Source: Trichobilharzia szidati
Taxonomy: Eukaryota; Platyhelminthes; Trematoda; Strigeidida; Schistosomatidae
NCBI GenBank assembly: GCA_944472155.2
Contig: OX235274.1
Span: 36,640,052-36,704,051, forward strand
Direction of reading: 5' to 3'
Length of the DNA: 64,000 nucleotides
Below are positions 1-11,096 of the stretch, in pieces. How positions within the stretch are numbered: position 1 is the stretch's first letter; each line of letters opens with the position of its first letter. Both the position numbers and the translations under genes were made by a program. The notes below the pieces were generated by a model. It was given only the letters and a program-made list of their open reading frames with translations. It had not been told where the DNA came from and made no database searches.

Positions 1-1196
1 ACCCATAATCTCTCATCTCCTCCTCGTTATTCGATCTCCTCCATGTCACCCTAGAACCGGCGATCCACTGGTCAGTTCCCATTCGGATTCCACTCTGGCA
101 ATGTCCTGTATTGCTCGTGATGTCATCCGACGGTTTCCTCAATGTATGCCCGATGCATCTCCATTTTGAGCAATTGGCTCTCGCCTACTGGTTGGTTCCT
201 GGCAAGAGTTTCGTACTGATAATTCTTTCTGGCCGGCCGACCATCTAATCTTCAGTATGGAGAGAATGGGTCAGCTGTTGATAAAAGTCTGCAACTGGCT
301 GTTGGAAACGCTTTTCCTGAGACGCAGTGCAAGTTTCTGACCCGTATGGAAGGTTCGACTGACTTCACATTTGTATTGAAAATCCGAATCTTGTTCCTTA
401 TGCTGACTGAGTGCAGATTTCCAAACTGGTTTCAGATTGATGAAGGTGTATCTTGCCTTTTCGATTCTGGCTGGCTGGATGGCTGGCTTTGACATCTTCA
501 TCCATTAAACCTGTATTCGAAACGATACTGTCTAGATAATTGAAGGATGTGACCTCTTCGAAAATTCTTCCATTGGTGGTGATTGGTGCTGGTTGATATT
601 GCTGTTCGTTGGTTAGTTATCATCATCACCTCCGTCTTCTCTAGGCTCACTTGAAATCGTCTGCGAACATGTTGGTTTTCGCCTGTAAGTCTTCGAGTTT
701 ATGTGACACTACACATATATCATCCACACGCGAAATCCAGATCATCTACAGTCTTCTTATGGGTCCAACGTATTCTTGTCCTCTCACTACCCATAGTCTA
801 ACGCATAATCCAGTTGACCACAATTAAGAATATCATCGTTGATAATAGGCGGGCAGCCTTGTCTTACTCCTTTAGTCACTTCGAGCCCCTCGCTGAGTTG
901 TGGATCACCTGACACGTGGTATTGTCATATAGCCGACTGTTGAACGAGGTTGATAAAGACTTGGGAACTGCACTGTATAGTATTGAAGTAGTTTCCAAAT
1001 TACTTCTTGGTCACCGCTGTCTGTCGAAGGCCTTTTCGAAGTCGACGAAGTTGAGGTAGACAGAGGTTTGACTGCGATTCTATGCTTTTTTCTGTGATGA
1101 CGATGCATAGAGTTGCAATTTGATCACCACATAATTTACCTTTCCTGAATCCAGCTTGTTCGGGCGAGCATCTTTTATTCTCTCCAGGATGATGCG
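1..1196 (-). mobile_element. LINE-a copy (RTE-like), cut by the window edge
   Basis: Minus-strand remnant of an endonuclease/reverse transcriptase LINE. From high to low coordinates it covers the finger region (AGFRKGK, DQIATL), the strand after motif A (VIWKLLQYY), a degraded palm, then RIEKARYTFINLKPVWKS, TFINS and the C-terminal arginine-rich tail near 1-60. The reading frame changes several times and no FADD is left. The family is defined by comparison with 36375-37505. The 3' end runs off the window. Confidence 0.8.
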
Positions 1197-1835
1197 AAAT
1201 AATAATAATAATAATTTGCTTTATTCCAAAAACAGTACTTGTGATACAGAATGGAATTCTCAGCATTTTTACTACAGTATTGCATCCAGTTAGTACATTA
1301 TCAATAAATAAAATTCTACATAGATTAAGGAAATCTCAGTTCATTATTACAACAACACATTGGCATGTTGGTAGCAAAGCCAAAGTTGAACAGTGTTTGA
1401 AGGTGTTAGAAAAGTAGGTGCTATCAGATTTACTGGCGTAAGCGAGAGAAAGAAACAAAGCAGCACATATCGGAAAAAGAGAGAGAGAGAGAAAAGGAAA
1501 AAAAAGAAAGAAAATGTTGTACCCTTAAATGATATGAGTTGGAAAGACAAGGTCCAGTTGTTCTACTGACTATTTAATGAATTATAGGTGTCACGCCTAA
1601 TGCTTTCTTTATCGCACAGAACACGAGATAAGTAGGGTATGGTTGAGCTTTTGTATTTGCTAGTGCGAGCATAAAGTTTTCTATATAGGCTTCTGGTTTT
1701 ACCTGATGAGATGCAAGGGGAGAGTTGTGAATGAAAAGGGTGGTGTGAGTTAGATAAAATGGATTTAGTCCATTTTTCACATGAGTCCATGTGCCTGTCA
1801 ACCAGAATATTAACAAGTTGGTTAAGTGGCACGTC
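1197..1835 (-). mobile_element. retro-insert of unknown origin inside LINE-a
   Basis: It separates two halves of one LINE-a copy. On the minus strand it ends with an ACTGTTTTTGGAATAAAGC stretch followed by (ATT)n at 1199-1214, which is the layout of a retroposed 3' end. The same end type occurs at the PLE terminus near 58255-58285. An 80-codon minus-strand reading frame (1574-1816, ending CAIKKALGVTPIIH) precedes it. I do not recognise that protein; it could be a retrocopied host exon or an unknown LINE tail. Confidence 0.5.
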
Positions 1836-1950
1836 GCTTAATTGACGTGAACAAGAGCATGATTCCACTCCAGTTCTTGCAGAGGCATTATTCACCCTTC
1901 TTTGGCAGCTTGACAAGGTATCCAGCCTTCCTTCCAATCGGTAGGCTATA
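1836..1950 (-). mobile_element. LINE-a, upstream half of the split copy
   Basis: Continues the 1-1196 copy. On the minus strand it carries the conserved lead-in to the RT domain (Trp-Lys, KLPKKG-like, SGVESCSC from a shifted frame), matching 23600-23720. It ends where a (TA)n tract begins at about 1955. Confidence 0.65.
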
Positions 1951-1969
1951 TATGTATATATATATATAT

Positions 1970-2135
1970 GTTGCCCTGTACTTTGAATAATTAAACGTCG
2001 TCGTTGTTATCGCAGATAAACATGACTTTTGTGTTTATCTCAGTGTTGGGGGAATATTTTCAAGTGATCACCTGGCTATAGTGTCGTGTCTAGAGGTGTA
2101 TTCTAGTCAAGTTAGACAACAACCACAAAAATCAG
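1970..2135 (+). repeat. LTR-like terminal repeat, copy 1
   Basis: Closely similar to 3880-4047. Shared blocks include TGCCCTGTA, a TTTGAATAATtAAA polyadenylation-like stretch, ATCTCAGTGT, TTTCAAGTGATC, GGTTAGACRACAACCACA and a terminal GTAACA. This pattern suits the 3' half of a retroviral-type LTR. No coding sequence is attached. Confidence 0.5.
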
Positions 2136-3300
2136 TAACACTTCATCATAAAAATGTCCCACACACTTGTTATCAGGTAACGAAGTACTGACCAGAAATC
2201 AAACCTTCATTAGATTTCTGAACTTACTGAAAAGCACTGACATTCATTTGTTCTGTCAATAAACATCTTAGAGGAGGTTTTGCCACCTGAAAACAATATT
2301 TATTAGCAGATACAATTATATCATTCATCGAAAATTCAAAATAGTTCACATTAGTGTTGAAGTTTGAACCGAACATGCTGTCTACAAGGCTAATAAAAGC
2401 TTTGTAGTCAAATCCCCTAGCTTATTAAACAAGGCAGCCATAACCACAATCATCCATCTAGGCTGTAAAACGTTTGATAAAGCTTCACTTAACAGTAGTG
2501 AAACTCACTTAAACGACGCACAAATCTACTCGTCTTTATGTCTACAGTATTTGCAGGATTATGGGCTGACTTTTTATATATATACTCGTGATTATGAATG
2601 ATTTATAGCTGGATCTTTAAGGCTTAGTAAATACAAGATGCTAAGCAAAAGTTTCCAGTTTCTTTATCATAAATACTGAGTTATATATATGTGTCTGACT
2701 TTTAAAAAATATATATATATATATAGATTTCCTTATGTGATGAATAAATTTTTTGGAGTGATTGCAATCTATCCTAAAATGGAAGCAAAACTGAAAAGAT
2801 AGACAAACAAGTAGAAAGTAACTTTTTGCAGTATATGCAAATGAATGACCCCATTTAATAGATGGTACGTCTAAGGTTAAAATAAGTGAATGATCGCAGC
2901 CTATGAAAATATTTTAAAAAAAAACAACATTTAAGCTGACTAACACTTCAAAATTCATCTGAATGTTGAAGACTAATGTATATTTTTTAAAATTTACCTC
3001 CACTTGATCCCTTCTTAATGATTAAAACAAATTTTCGCAGTGAACATTGATTATTGAATGGATTGTAAAATATTGAAACATTGACAAAATTGTAACAATG
3101 GTTTATGTCGACTATCTACAAGTTTTACAGTCAGTTTATGAGGCTTTTATTAATGAGGAGCTAATTTTCAACACCTGTAGAAACACATAACCCCCCCCCC
3201 CCAAAAAAAACATTCTGAGTAGACAAAAGCACGCCTAACCTTATTCAAGAAATAAAATAGAATTCTTGGTTTTAATTTTGATTACACTGTCGACAATGGT
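2136..3300. other. no recognised gene
   Basis: AT-rich DNA with short (TA)n tracts (2572-2582, 2709-2725) and a C10/A8 run at 3191-3208. I see no coding motif or recognisable repeat. Confidence 0.6.
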
Positions 3301-3318
3301 TAATTTCAAAGACCATAC

Positions 3319-4047
3319 TGTAACAACAGAAGACAAGGGCCAGGCAACAGGTCGTTTATTTAGGAAATCAACACATATTTATATATTTTCATGTACATTA
3401 TTACAGATTATTGTAAGCAAACAAACACAGTCTTCTGATTGGTTGTTTCTCACTGAAAGTTAATCTTTCATCTCTTTGTGGCTGTTTCGTGAATGCCAGA
3501 TCATCTATCTGCAAATTGTATCCGCCTACGCAAAGTCCGCTGAGATTGGTTGTTGAGTCAGTCTTTGTTCATATATGTCTCACGACAAATCTTGAGAACG
3601 TAAACATTGACGTAAATTACTGTCTGCCAATTTGGCTAGTAGCCAGCTCTCACCACAATACTATCATAGATGGAGATTACTCAGACTTACGCATATCTTT
3701 TGGCAGTCTCCCGATTAGAAATCTATTAAGAAGGTGGAGGTGTTAGGATTGGAAACCTATCGCTGTTAGCCGTGAAGTCATGTCTGATACATGCAGTGAC
3801 TTGATAACCTAACTGGACAGTTTTTGATTGGTTTATATTGGGCTTGAATTTCCGAGGATTTGTAGACTGTGTATGTGCCCTGTATTTTGAATAATAAAAA
3901 GTTTTGGCGTTGTTGTCACAGTTAAGTCTGCATTTGGTGTCTATCTCAGTGTGTGGGGAATACTTTCAAGTGATCGGTTGGTTATAGTGTCGTGGTGTTT
4001 GGAGGTGGTTTCTAGTCAGGTTAGACGACAACCACAAGAACGGTAAC
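3319..4047. repeat. LTR-like repeat region with copy 2 of the 1970-2135 repeat
   Basis: Begins TGTAACAACAGAAGACAAGG, similar to the inner edge of the LTRs at 27049 and 27689, and ends GGTAACA. The right part (3880-4047) repeats 1970-2135. It could be one LTR or two LTR fragments abutting. No target duplication is visible. Confidence 0.4.
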
Positions 4048-4053
4048 ACTCCA

Positions 4054-4570
4054 ACGAGGCTGTGAAGTTACACCAATTGAGATGGTTAGGACATGTGTTA
4101 CGTATGCCTAGTCATCGCCTTCCTTGACAATGGGCAATGTTAGCTGACGTAGGGTCAAACTGAAAAACAGCAAGCGGCGGTCAAACGAAAACATGACACC
4201 AGTCAATGAAATCCACAACAGTTAGTCTAAGCCAGCCACGTAGGAAGATGTAGACTTCCTAACTGGTTGGGGTCCTCGGGACGGTAAAAACCAATGAAGG
4301 CTGGAAACAATTGGTGGTATGGCTCAAAATCGTTCTCAATGGCTGGCTGGCTGGCGCATATGCATCCACTCCTTGTGACTTATGATTCCCAATGAAACTA
4401 TATTGTTCTTCGTTATAACTATTCCTTTGTCTCACACCTCTGTTTACTGTCTCTATTATGCATTTCTTCTACTTTCTTCTCTTACTTTGTGTACTACATG
4501 GAGGGAGAGTGGCGACTTGAACTGTTGCACATCGGTGCAAAGTTCTATGTCGAAAACAGACAGACCATCC
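4054..4570 (+). mobile_element. LINE-b C-terminal fragment
   Basis: Plus-strand remnant of a second RTE-like LINE. It reads [23 protein letters not shown], then GGQTKT, then the 3' untranslated part ending [15 protein letters not shown] in the HRLP*QWAML stretch and other stops show it is dead. Related copies occur at eight more places. Confidence 0.75.
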
Positions 4571-4849
4571 GTTATTAAAAATTTGAAATGGTCACCTATT
4601 TATTCACTAATGTAAGGTTTCCAAACGTGACCAGTTTATAAATCAAGTGGAAAACTTTTCTCTTTTCATAGGTTAGGACTGTTGTAAGCACTTCCACTTG
4701 AGGACAACGTGTATAGATTGTAAGACCGATCAGTTGCGGAAGCTGTGAGCAATATATCCAGTCTAGTGAAGGTGGGCATCAGTTGAAGCTGTTAGAAATC
4801 TTTTTAGATGAGGCAAATTATTACAGAATAACTGTTAGCAGTTTATTTC

Positions 4850-5035
4850 AAGGATGATAACGGATTGATATCAATCACAGAAACATTGAAAAGCCAACAG
4901 AGAGTACTGGACAGCTGTTTCGCTCTAGACTGAGACTGTTCAGAGGTATGAACTGACTGTAATTTGAAACCAGGACTTTCCGGTCACAAGGCTATCTCAT
5001 AGATCGTTCAGCCACTGGTACTCGATTCAATGACC
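4850..5035 (-). mobile_element. SINE-A copy, degraded
   Basis: Contains the complement of the family core: the tail ATCAGTCAC-like block, the CAGTACTC half of stem I, and a tRNA-like B box now TTTGAAACCAGG. It meets the next copy head to head at about 5036. Confidence 0.65.
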
Positions 5036-5330
5036 AGTGACCAGTGAGGTCCATCCGGTTGGGAGTGAGGACAAATACTCACCAGTGACATTGGTTGATG
5101 ATCGCGCTAAAATCACGAATTGGTAGAAGTTGGAATTCATGAGCCATTGAATTAGGTCCCAGTGTATCTGAATGGTCTACGAGCTTTCCATGTAACCGGA
5201 AGGTCCTGGACTCGAACCATGGAGTTGGGTGGGTACTGGCAATAAGTCCCAAACTAGAATGAAACAGTTGTTGATTCCCAATGGTTCTCTAATTTATACC
5301 TATCCATGATCAAACTTGATCAAGCAAACC
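5036..5330 (+). mobile_element. SINE-A copy
   Basis: Shows the 5' GTGAGGACAAATACTC block, GTCCCAGTG, a degraded A box (TATCTGAATGG) and B box (GACTCGAACC), then a GTCCCAAACTAG hairpin arm. Its hammerhead-like core is eroded. Confidence 0.7.
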
Positions 5331-5709
5331 TCCACAAATTGGGTCTCAAAAAAGTTTTCATTATTTTACAATATAAGTTTTTTTTAAATCAGCTTGAATT
5401 AATTTTACTTTTAGTTAGTAGTAGTTTTAATGTAAATAGTACCTACTGAGACATACTTTGCATTACGTCTTGATGACCTCTTCATGAAGTCATTGATATC
5501 GTGGGATGGTTAGTTTAAGTCGTAGTCGCGGTTATACATATTACCACTGAGATATATACTAAAATTGTTCTGTAAACTTTCACTTATCCAGGTTCAATAC
5601 AATAATAAAATTTCAAATGGGTAGGTCATCCTTAAGTCTAATAATTTAGACATCACACTGAAAACTTGATCTATAGAGTTCCTTCAATACTTAAGATGTT
5701 ATTGTTTGC
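5331..5709. other. no recognised gene
   Basis: AT-rich spacer between SINE-A copies; nothing recognisable. Confidence 0.5.
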
Positions 5710-5890
5710 AGGACTCCATCATGATCTGACATCGGTTACAGGACCATTGAAAACCTGGGAGTACTGGGCAGCTGTTTTGTCCTAGTTTGGGACTCTTCAG
5801 CAGTACGTACCCAATGAGTTTCGAACCCAGGACTTTCTGGTTACAAGGCAAGCTCGTAGACCATTAGGCCATGGTCATGGGCCATCGGAT
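5710..5890 (-). mobile_element. SINE-A copy
   Basis: Reverse orientation. The complement reads GTACGTACTGCTGAAGAG, GTCCC, AAACTAGGAC, AAAACAGCTG and CCCAGTACTC, so stem I and stem II halves can still pair. The tRNA-like B box reads TTCGAA. It faces the next copy, giving a natural inverted repeat around 5885. Confidence 0.75.
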
Positions 5891-6075
5891 TGGGACCCAG
5901 TGGCTTAATGGTCTACGAGCTCACTAGCCTTTTAACCAGAAAGTCCCGGGTTCGAACCCCGGTGGGTGCGTACTGCCGGAGGGTCCCAAACTAGGACGAA
6001 ACGGCTGTCCAGTACTCCTAGCTGGTTTTCCAGTGGTTCTCTAACCAATGTCAGCTCATGATGAAATCCTTTACC
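5891..6075 (+). mobile_element. SINE-A copy, well preserved tRNA-like part
   Basis: A box AGTGGCTTAATGG and B box GGGTTCGAACCCC are almost perfect. Downstream are GTACTG at 5970-5975 and CAGTAC at 6010-6015 (complementary), GTCC/GGAC stem II arms at 5983-5986 and 5994-5997, and GAAAC at 5998-6002. The core between stem I and II is changed to CCGGAGG-like. The tail ends ATGTCAGCTCATGATGAAAT. Confidence 0.8.
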
Positions 6076-6714
6076 CAAAACTTGAAGTATTATTGTTTAG
6101 TTTACAGTAACAATTTGTAGCTTTTGCCTAGACTATCATACAGAAAGCTACTCACTGGCTTAAAAGGTAGTGAGGCAGTATAATTTCTTCTTATTCTTTT
6201 TATTCTAAATGGAATTAAAGGTTTCAAGCTTTGAGCTTTGAAGATGCAGTAACGGGGGTGATATTGCTTTTATAGGGTGGAGATTCTAGCCTCATCCCCA
6301 TCCTTCTCTCTTTCACACGGTTAAACTGACTAGGCAAGGTTTAGGCACAGATCGGTGAGAAATCGAATCTAGACCATGTATGCGGCTAGCAAGTATTTCA
6401 CTCCTGAACCACCAACAGTTAATGGGTGTTGTTTGAGCGATACAAAGCGTCGAATCCTTTGAGTTCATAGGTGCACCTTGCCACCATTCTCTACTAAACA
6501 TAGAATTTAAGTTCAACGAATCATATGGAACAATTTCAACTATCCAGTATCAGATAGGAGCAAAAGTGTGTGTCTCATTTACACTAAAAGGTGCAGTTAA
6601 GCATCAGTTTGACAAAAAAAGTAGAAATAATCAGTATGGACCACTGGAGGCTAAAATATATATTTAAAATCTTCTATAGTTTGGTTTGTAAGGGTTTGTT
6701 ATGTTTTTACGAGT

Positions 6715-6930
6715 TGGTAGAAGTTAGAATTCATGAGCCATTGAATCGGGTCCCAGTGGCTGAATGGTATACGAGACAGCTTGCCTTGTAACCGGAAGGT
6801 CCTGGGTTCGAATCCCAGTGGGTGCGTACTACCGATGATTCCCAAACTAGGATGAAACGGCAGCTATCCAGTACTCCCTGGTTTTCAATGGTTCTCTAAC
6901 TGATATCAGTCCGTGATCAACTCGTAAAAA
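6715..6930 (+). mobile_element. SINE-A copy
   Basis: Family start GGTAGAAGTTAGAATTCATG, A box GTGGCTGAATGGTA, B box GGGTTCGAATCCC, then GTACTACCGATGATTCCC and GATGAAACGG. Stem II is mutated. The tail ends GATATCAGTCCGTGATCAAC. Confidence 0.8.
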
Positions 6931-7234
6931 TATTTAAAATCCCTTTCTTAACACCTGTTAATGAGTATTTGTCAAAAAGAGTGCGCAGCATATTATTCCA
7001 TTCCTTACTTACGTAGTTTTGATTGTAACAACCAAAACCGACATGTTGTGCTTTGAACCCAGGAAATCTACCCCTACGTTCTACTGAATAGTTAACCAGA
7101 ACTTCCTCGAGTTACTCACAGTCACAAAATGACCCAATGACAGAAAGAAGACAGTTGTTTGCAATACAATCTGAGATATTATTCAAAAATCATAATACTT
7201 CAAAATATAAAATTACCTCAGCACTGACACTACG

Positions 7235-7950
7235 GCAGCTTTAATGACTGATTTCAACGTAGAACTTTGCATGCATGTGCAGCAGTTTCAGTTGCCACAC
7301 TCCCTACATGTAGCACACAAACCAAGAGAAGAGAGATTCAAACAAGGAGAGAAATATGAGGCAAAAAGAATGGAAATATGGAAGAACAATAGAATTTTGT
7401 CGGATATGACAAATCACAAAGAGTAAATGCATCTGCGACAGCCATTGAGATCGATTACGAGCCATAACACCAAGTGTCGCTACCCAATAGTTCTTAGAAT
7501 CCTGCGGACCCCAACCAGCACTCTACACCTTCCTACCTAGCTAAAATTAATTTTTGTGGATTTGATTAACTGATGAAGACATGTTTCGGTTTGACTACCA
7601 CTAGATATTTCCCAACCTGTTCAATCCAATGTCAGCTAACATAGATTGTCGAGGAAGGTGATGGCTAGGCAGGCATGCGCAGCACATGTCCTAATCATCT
7701 AAGTCGATGTAACTTCATAACCTCATCGACTGATTTCACCTCCTTACCTAGCACTCGACCACTGTCCAACCTCAATATTGCTCACTTTGTTATACCACTT
7801 AAAAGGGGAGATAAAAAGCAGATACCTGTGATCAAAGACGGCTAAATTTTTCGTATCTCCCACTTTCAATGGAAATGTCTCACAGTCAGTTATAAAGGAG
7901 GACACAGAGAATTAATGAGCGGTACAGCAGTTCGCTCTGTCATATCAGTT
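7235..7950 (-). mobile_element. LINE-b 3' fragment
   Basis: The complement contains the GAKFYVE-like untranslated block at the low end, then the LGHVLRM-type and [14 protein letters not shown] C-terminal protein region at 7640-7860. All frames are interrupted. Confidence 0.7.
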
Positions 7951-8700
7951 ACACAAATCCAATAGATTCTCGAATACAAAAGAAGTACTATACAGCAGAA
8001 TTATTTAACCATATCAAACTCAAAAAGTACCTAAGAATCAAGTAGAATATTTCCAACAAGGTGAGATCAAAACTCTGTTAGCTACAAGCAGACACCAAAC
8101 AATTCCTGCAGACAGTTCAAGGCTGGAATCACCTAGATACACTCAAATAAAATCACAGTAGTAAAACAATACGTTATCAATATCATCACACAACCACAAA
8201 GAGAACCATTATGTTTAGAAGTTAAACGAAAACAAATACAGAAAAACAATAAGGATTGAGTCAGTAGGTGATATTCAAACTTCAAAACAAAGATATACAG
8301 TCTAGGAGAAAAGAGGAAAGTAATTACGAAATTGATTAAAGCATCTAAATTGATATCAGGGTTGTAATTAGATCGTCGAGGAGGGATTTTCCAAAGAATT
8401 ATCCCCTTACATTGATTAATATTCACGGCTAAGCAGTGTGCTACTATTTATAATCATGACTACAACAGTTTAAAAGTATTTAAATGGAATATAATTACTT
8501 ACTCTCCAACTTTTGATTTTCATTTTTTTCCTTTCCAGTTGTAATGGATAAATAGTTTGAAAAATCACTCCTGGATGATCTATTTATAATATTTATACTT
8601 ATTTAGACATTTAAACTAAATTTGTAATTATTGAACCTATTTCTCCTAGACAGTGTATCATTAATTTGACATTTGCATATGAAATGTTGATTTCTCACCT
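7951..8700. other. no recognised gene
   Basis: A 97-codon minus-strand frame at 8133-8426 is hydrophobic and unlike any family I know. I treat it as chance. The rest is AT-rich. Confidence 0.45.
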
Positions 8701-8708
8701 TTATTATT

Positions 8709-9960
8709 TGACCGCCTAAATGAGGTCCACCCAAACATTAAATTCACCATGGAATACGAACACAACGATGAGTTCAATTTCCTAGATCTAAATGTAAAAA
8801 GAAGAGACGATGGAACGGTCGAAAAGTCCATCTACAGAAAAGAAACTTGGACCGGACAATACCTTCACTACAACAGCTTCTGCCCTATGAGCTATAAGCG
8901 GGGATTAGTAAGGACACTGTACGACAGGGCTAGGAAGTTATGTTCGCCCAACAAGATAGAAGAAGAATTAAGCTTCGTCGAAAAATGCCTTAAGGAGAAC
9001 GGGTATCCAAAAGGATTTATCCAAAAGTACAGCAAAGGAAGAGATGAGAAAGAGAAGCATCCAACAGTTGAAAAGAAGAAAGTATTCATTTGCCTCCCAT
9101 ACAAAGGAGGAACAGTATCGCGAAAGATTGAAAAAAGGATGAAAGGAGCAATCAAGAGATGCTTCCCTGCAACCAATCTAGTGACACTATACAGTACTAC
9201 ATGCTCTATAAGCCAATCGAAACTGGATAAATACCCTGCTGATGTTACCTCCAACTGGATTTATAAATTTACGTGCACCTGCGGCAGCAAGTACATCGGA
9301 AGGAAAGAAAGAAGGGCTTTTATCCGGTTTTCAGAGCATATTCCGAGAAACTTATGCTTAAAAGGAAGCAAATATTTACAAAGTGCAATTACCAGACACC
9401 TTGTGGATACAGGCCATTTTGTTGAGATTTCCAAATCCTTCAAAATATTAAACATACAAAGGACAACGAATCTACTACGATTTGCTGAAGCAATTGCAAT
9501 CAAACGTCTCAGGCCAAACTTATGCACACAGAAAGAGAGTGTAGTCAATCTCTCACTCCCTTGGTAACCATATCGCTTTCATCACAGTGATTACTCATAG
9601 ACACTAGTGAGTTCAACTCACTAAGCAAGTTTTCAAATTGATGAACTTTGACCTTGTTGAGTTGCCATGTTGACACTGTTTATTAAAATTTTTCTGTTTT
9701 CTGTCTTCTCTCACCCCCCGCTTTTTCTTCTTTTTTCATAGTTTGATAGTATATAAATTGATGGTAACTTAAACTACAAAAAAATTTCAATCCGTATATT
9801 CCGGATGCGTTTATCTTATAATGCTTTCTGTATTACCTTTCAAACAATGAAGTATGAAATGTTATTAATTATAACCATTGTAATTTCAGGTAGTTTGCAG
9901 CTGATGAGAACCTGTGAAATAGAATGATATCATTTTATACTGCAAATCTGGTCTTTCTTT
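8709..9960 (+). mobile_element. Penelope-like element, 3' half with intact GIY-YIG ORF
   Basis: The open frame from about 8709 to the stop at 9565-9567 starts inside the thumb of a PLE reverse transcriptase (FNFLDLNVKRRDDGTVEKSI, WTGQYLHYNSF, NGYPKGFI). It continues into a GIY-YIG nuclease: FTCTCGSKYIGRKERR, RFSEHIP, ITRHLVDTGH, AEAIAIKRLRPNLC, LSLPW. PLEs encode this RT plus endonuclease pair in one protein. The RT fingers and palm are missing, so the copy is 5'-truncated. The last 272 codons from the Met at 8749 have no stop, which suggests a young or recently active lineage. A hammerhead-like RNA lies in the 3' region. Confidence 0.85.
9894..9946 (+). ncRNA. PLE-associated hammerhead-like ribozyme
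   Basis: In order: stem I 5' arm TTTGCAG (9894-9900), core CTGATGA (9901-9907), short stem II/loop GAACCTGT, core GAA (9916-9918), a 10-bp stem III (ATAGAATGAT with ATCATTTTAT, one G-U), the cleavage nucleotide A9939 after AT, and stem I 3' arm CTGCAAA (9940-9946), complementary to the 5' arm. Stem II is very weak. Hammerheads in PLEs are established; activity of this copy is inference. Confidence 0.65.
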
Positions 9961-10029
9961 CTCTATCGAAATTTATCAAGGGAACCAAATGTATGAAATT
10001 TATTATTTGTCTTTATCCTTGTGTAATCT

Positions 10030-10262
10030 TTAATTGGTTGGAGGATTTCATCATGAGATGACATCAGTTAGGGAACCATTGGAGAACCTGCAGAGAATAC
10101 TGGGCAGCTATTTCCTCCGTCCATGTTTGGGACTCTTCATCAGTACGCACCCTGCGCCAAGGTTCGAACCCACCACCTTCTAGTTACAAGGTGAGCGACC
10201 TCGTAGACCATTAAGCCACTAAGACCCGATCCAGTAGCCAGTCAATAAATTCTTACTTCTGC
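10030..10262 (-). mobile_element. SINE-A copy
   Basis: The complement reads GTGCGTACTGATGAAGAG then GTCCCAAAC, GGACGG, GAAATAG. The B box is TTCGAACC. An insertion of AGG between stem II and GAAA disrupts the hammerhead-like fold. It lies head to head with the copy at 10363-10540. Confidence 0.75.
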
Positions 10263-10362
10263 CAATTCATGCAATAGAGCGACCACTTCGCAATGTCTTC
10301 TTCGATGAGTTACTTCCTCACCTTCAACCTGCTGCACCCTACTGGCCACGGCTTCCCACTAG

Positions 10363-10540
10363 AACCCCAGGTCGCTTTGTAACCAGAAGGTCCTGAGTTC
10401 GAACCCTGCCAGTGGGTGCGCACTGTTGAAGAGTCTCAAACTAGAATGGAGGAAACAACCGTCCGGTACTCCCGGGTTTTCCAATGGTTCTCTAACTGAT
10501 GTTTTCTTGACAAGAAATCCTCCAACCAATCAAACTAAAT
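10363..10540 (+). mobile_element. SINE-A copy
   Basis: B box GAGTTCGAACCC, then GTGGGTGCGCACTGTTGAAG, AAACTAGAATGGAGGAAACA and the tail CTCTAACTGATG. It shares the GGAGGAAAC variant with its inverted neighbour, so the pair may derive from one foldback event. Confidence 0.75.
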
Positions 10541-10581
10541 CCCTACAAAAACCAATACTTGGTAATCTTTAATTGTCATAC

Positions 10582-10826
10582 TGTGGTGGTGTGATACAGA
10601 CAATATGTTCCAACGGAATATGATTCTCACATATTCCCACAGTTCACTACTGTATCAGCAACAGAATACTATGTGTATGTGAACATTCTATTTCATGTTG
10701 TTTAATGTAAGCCTAAATCACACTCCCAGCGATAGGTTAAAGAATATGAAACTGTATATATATAAACAGCGGTTTGATCACTTGAAAATATACCTTGGCT
10801 TCCATGTCTTGCCTTCTGCTGTTACA
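10582..10826 (+). repeat. solo LTR with 4-bp target duplication
   Basis: 245 bp, starts TGTGGTGGTGTGATACAGAC and ends TTCTGCTGTTACA. ATAC precedes the TG and follows the CA. Two related LTRs lie at 27049-27268 and 27689-27919. The internal part is gone, as expected after LTR-LTR recombination. Confidence 0.7.
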
Positions 10827-11096
10827 ATACTTCTTTGTAGTTGTGTGTACATTAACAGTGTATGCTTTAACAATATGAGTTTGTTTTTGAGTGAATGAAG
10901 GCCCTTTTTGACCCGGGAATGTCTGTTGGAAGCCTTGGTGTGTGATTCATGTGGACAGAGCTTTTGACCCCACTCTGTTTGGAATACTCCCGTTGATTTT
11001 AAGGTACTTTTTACAGCTGAACTTTGGTTAACTTATTTTCTCTTACAGTACCTGTGTTGTATTTAGAAACATACATTGTCTGTATAGCCAGCTGCA

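Noticed and set aside
3319..4047. Complete LTR with target duplication
   Set aside because: Starts TG and ends CA, but the flanks CATAC and CTCCA do not match and the left and right parts resemble different LTRs.
5891..5965. tRNA gene (good A and B boxes)
   Set aside because: No acceptor or anticodon stem can be closed, and the same sequence repeats many times with a SINE tail.
8133..8426. 97-codon membrane protein on the minus strand
   Set aside because: AT-driven hydrophobic frame in spacer DNA, no supporting motif.
8892..9548. Two minus-strand ORFs opposite the PLE frame
   Set aside because: Shadows of the GIY-YIG coding sequence.
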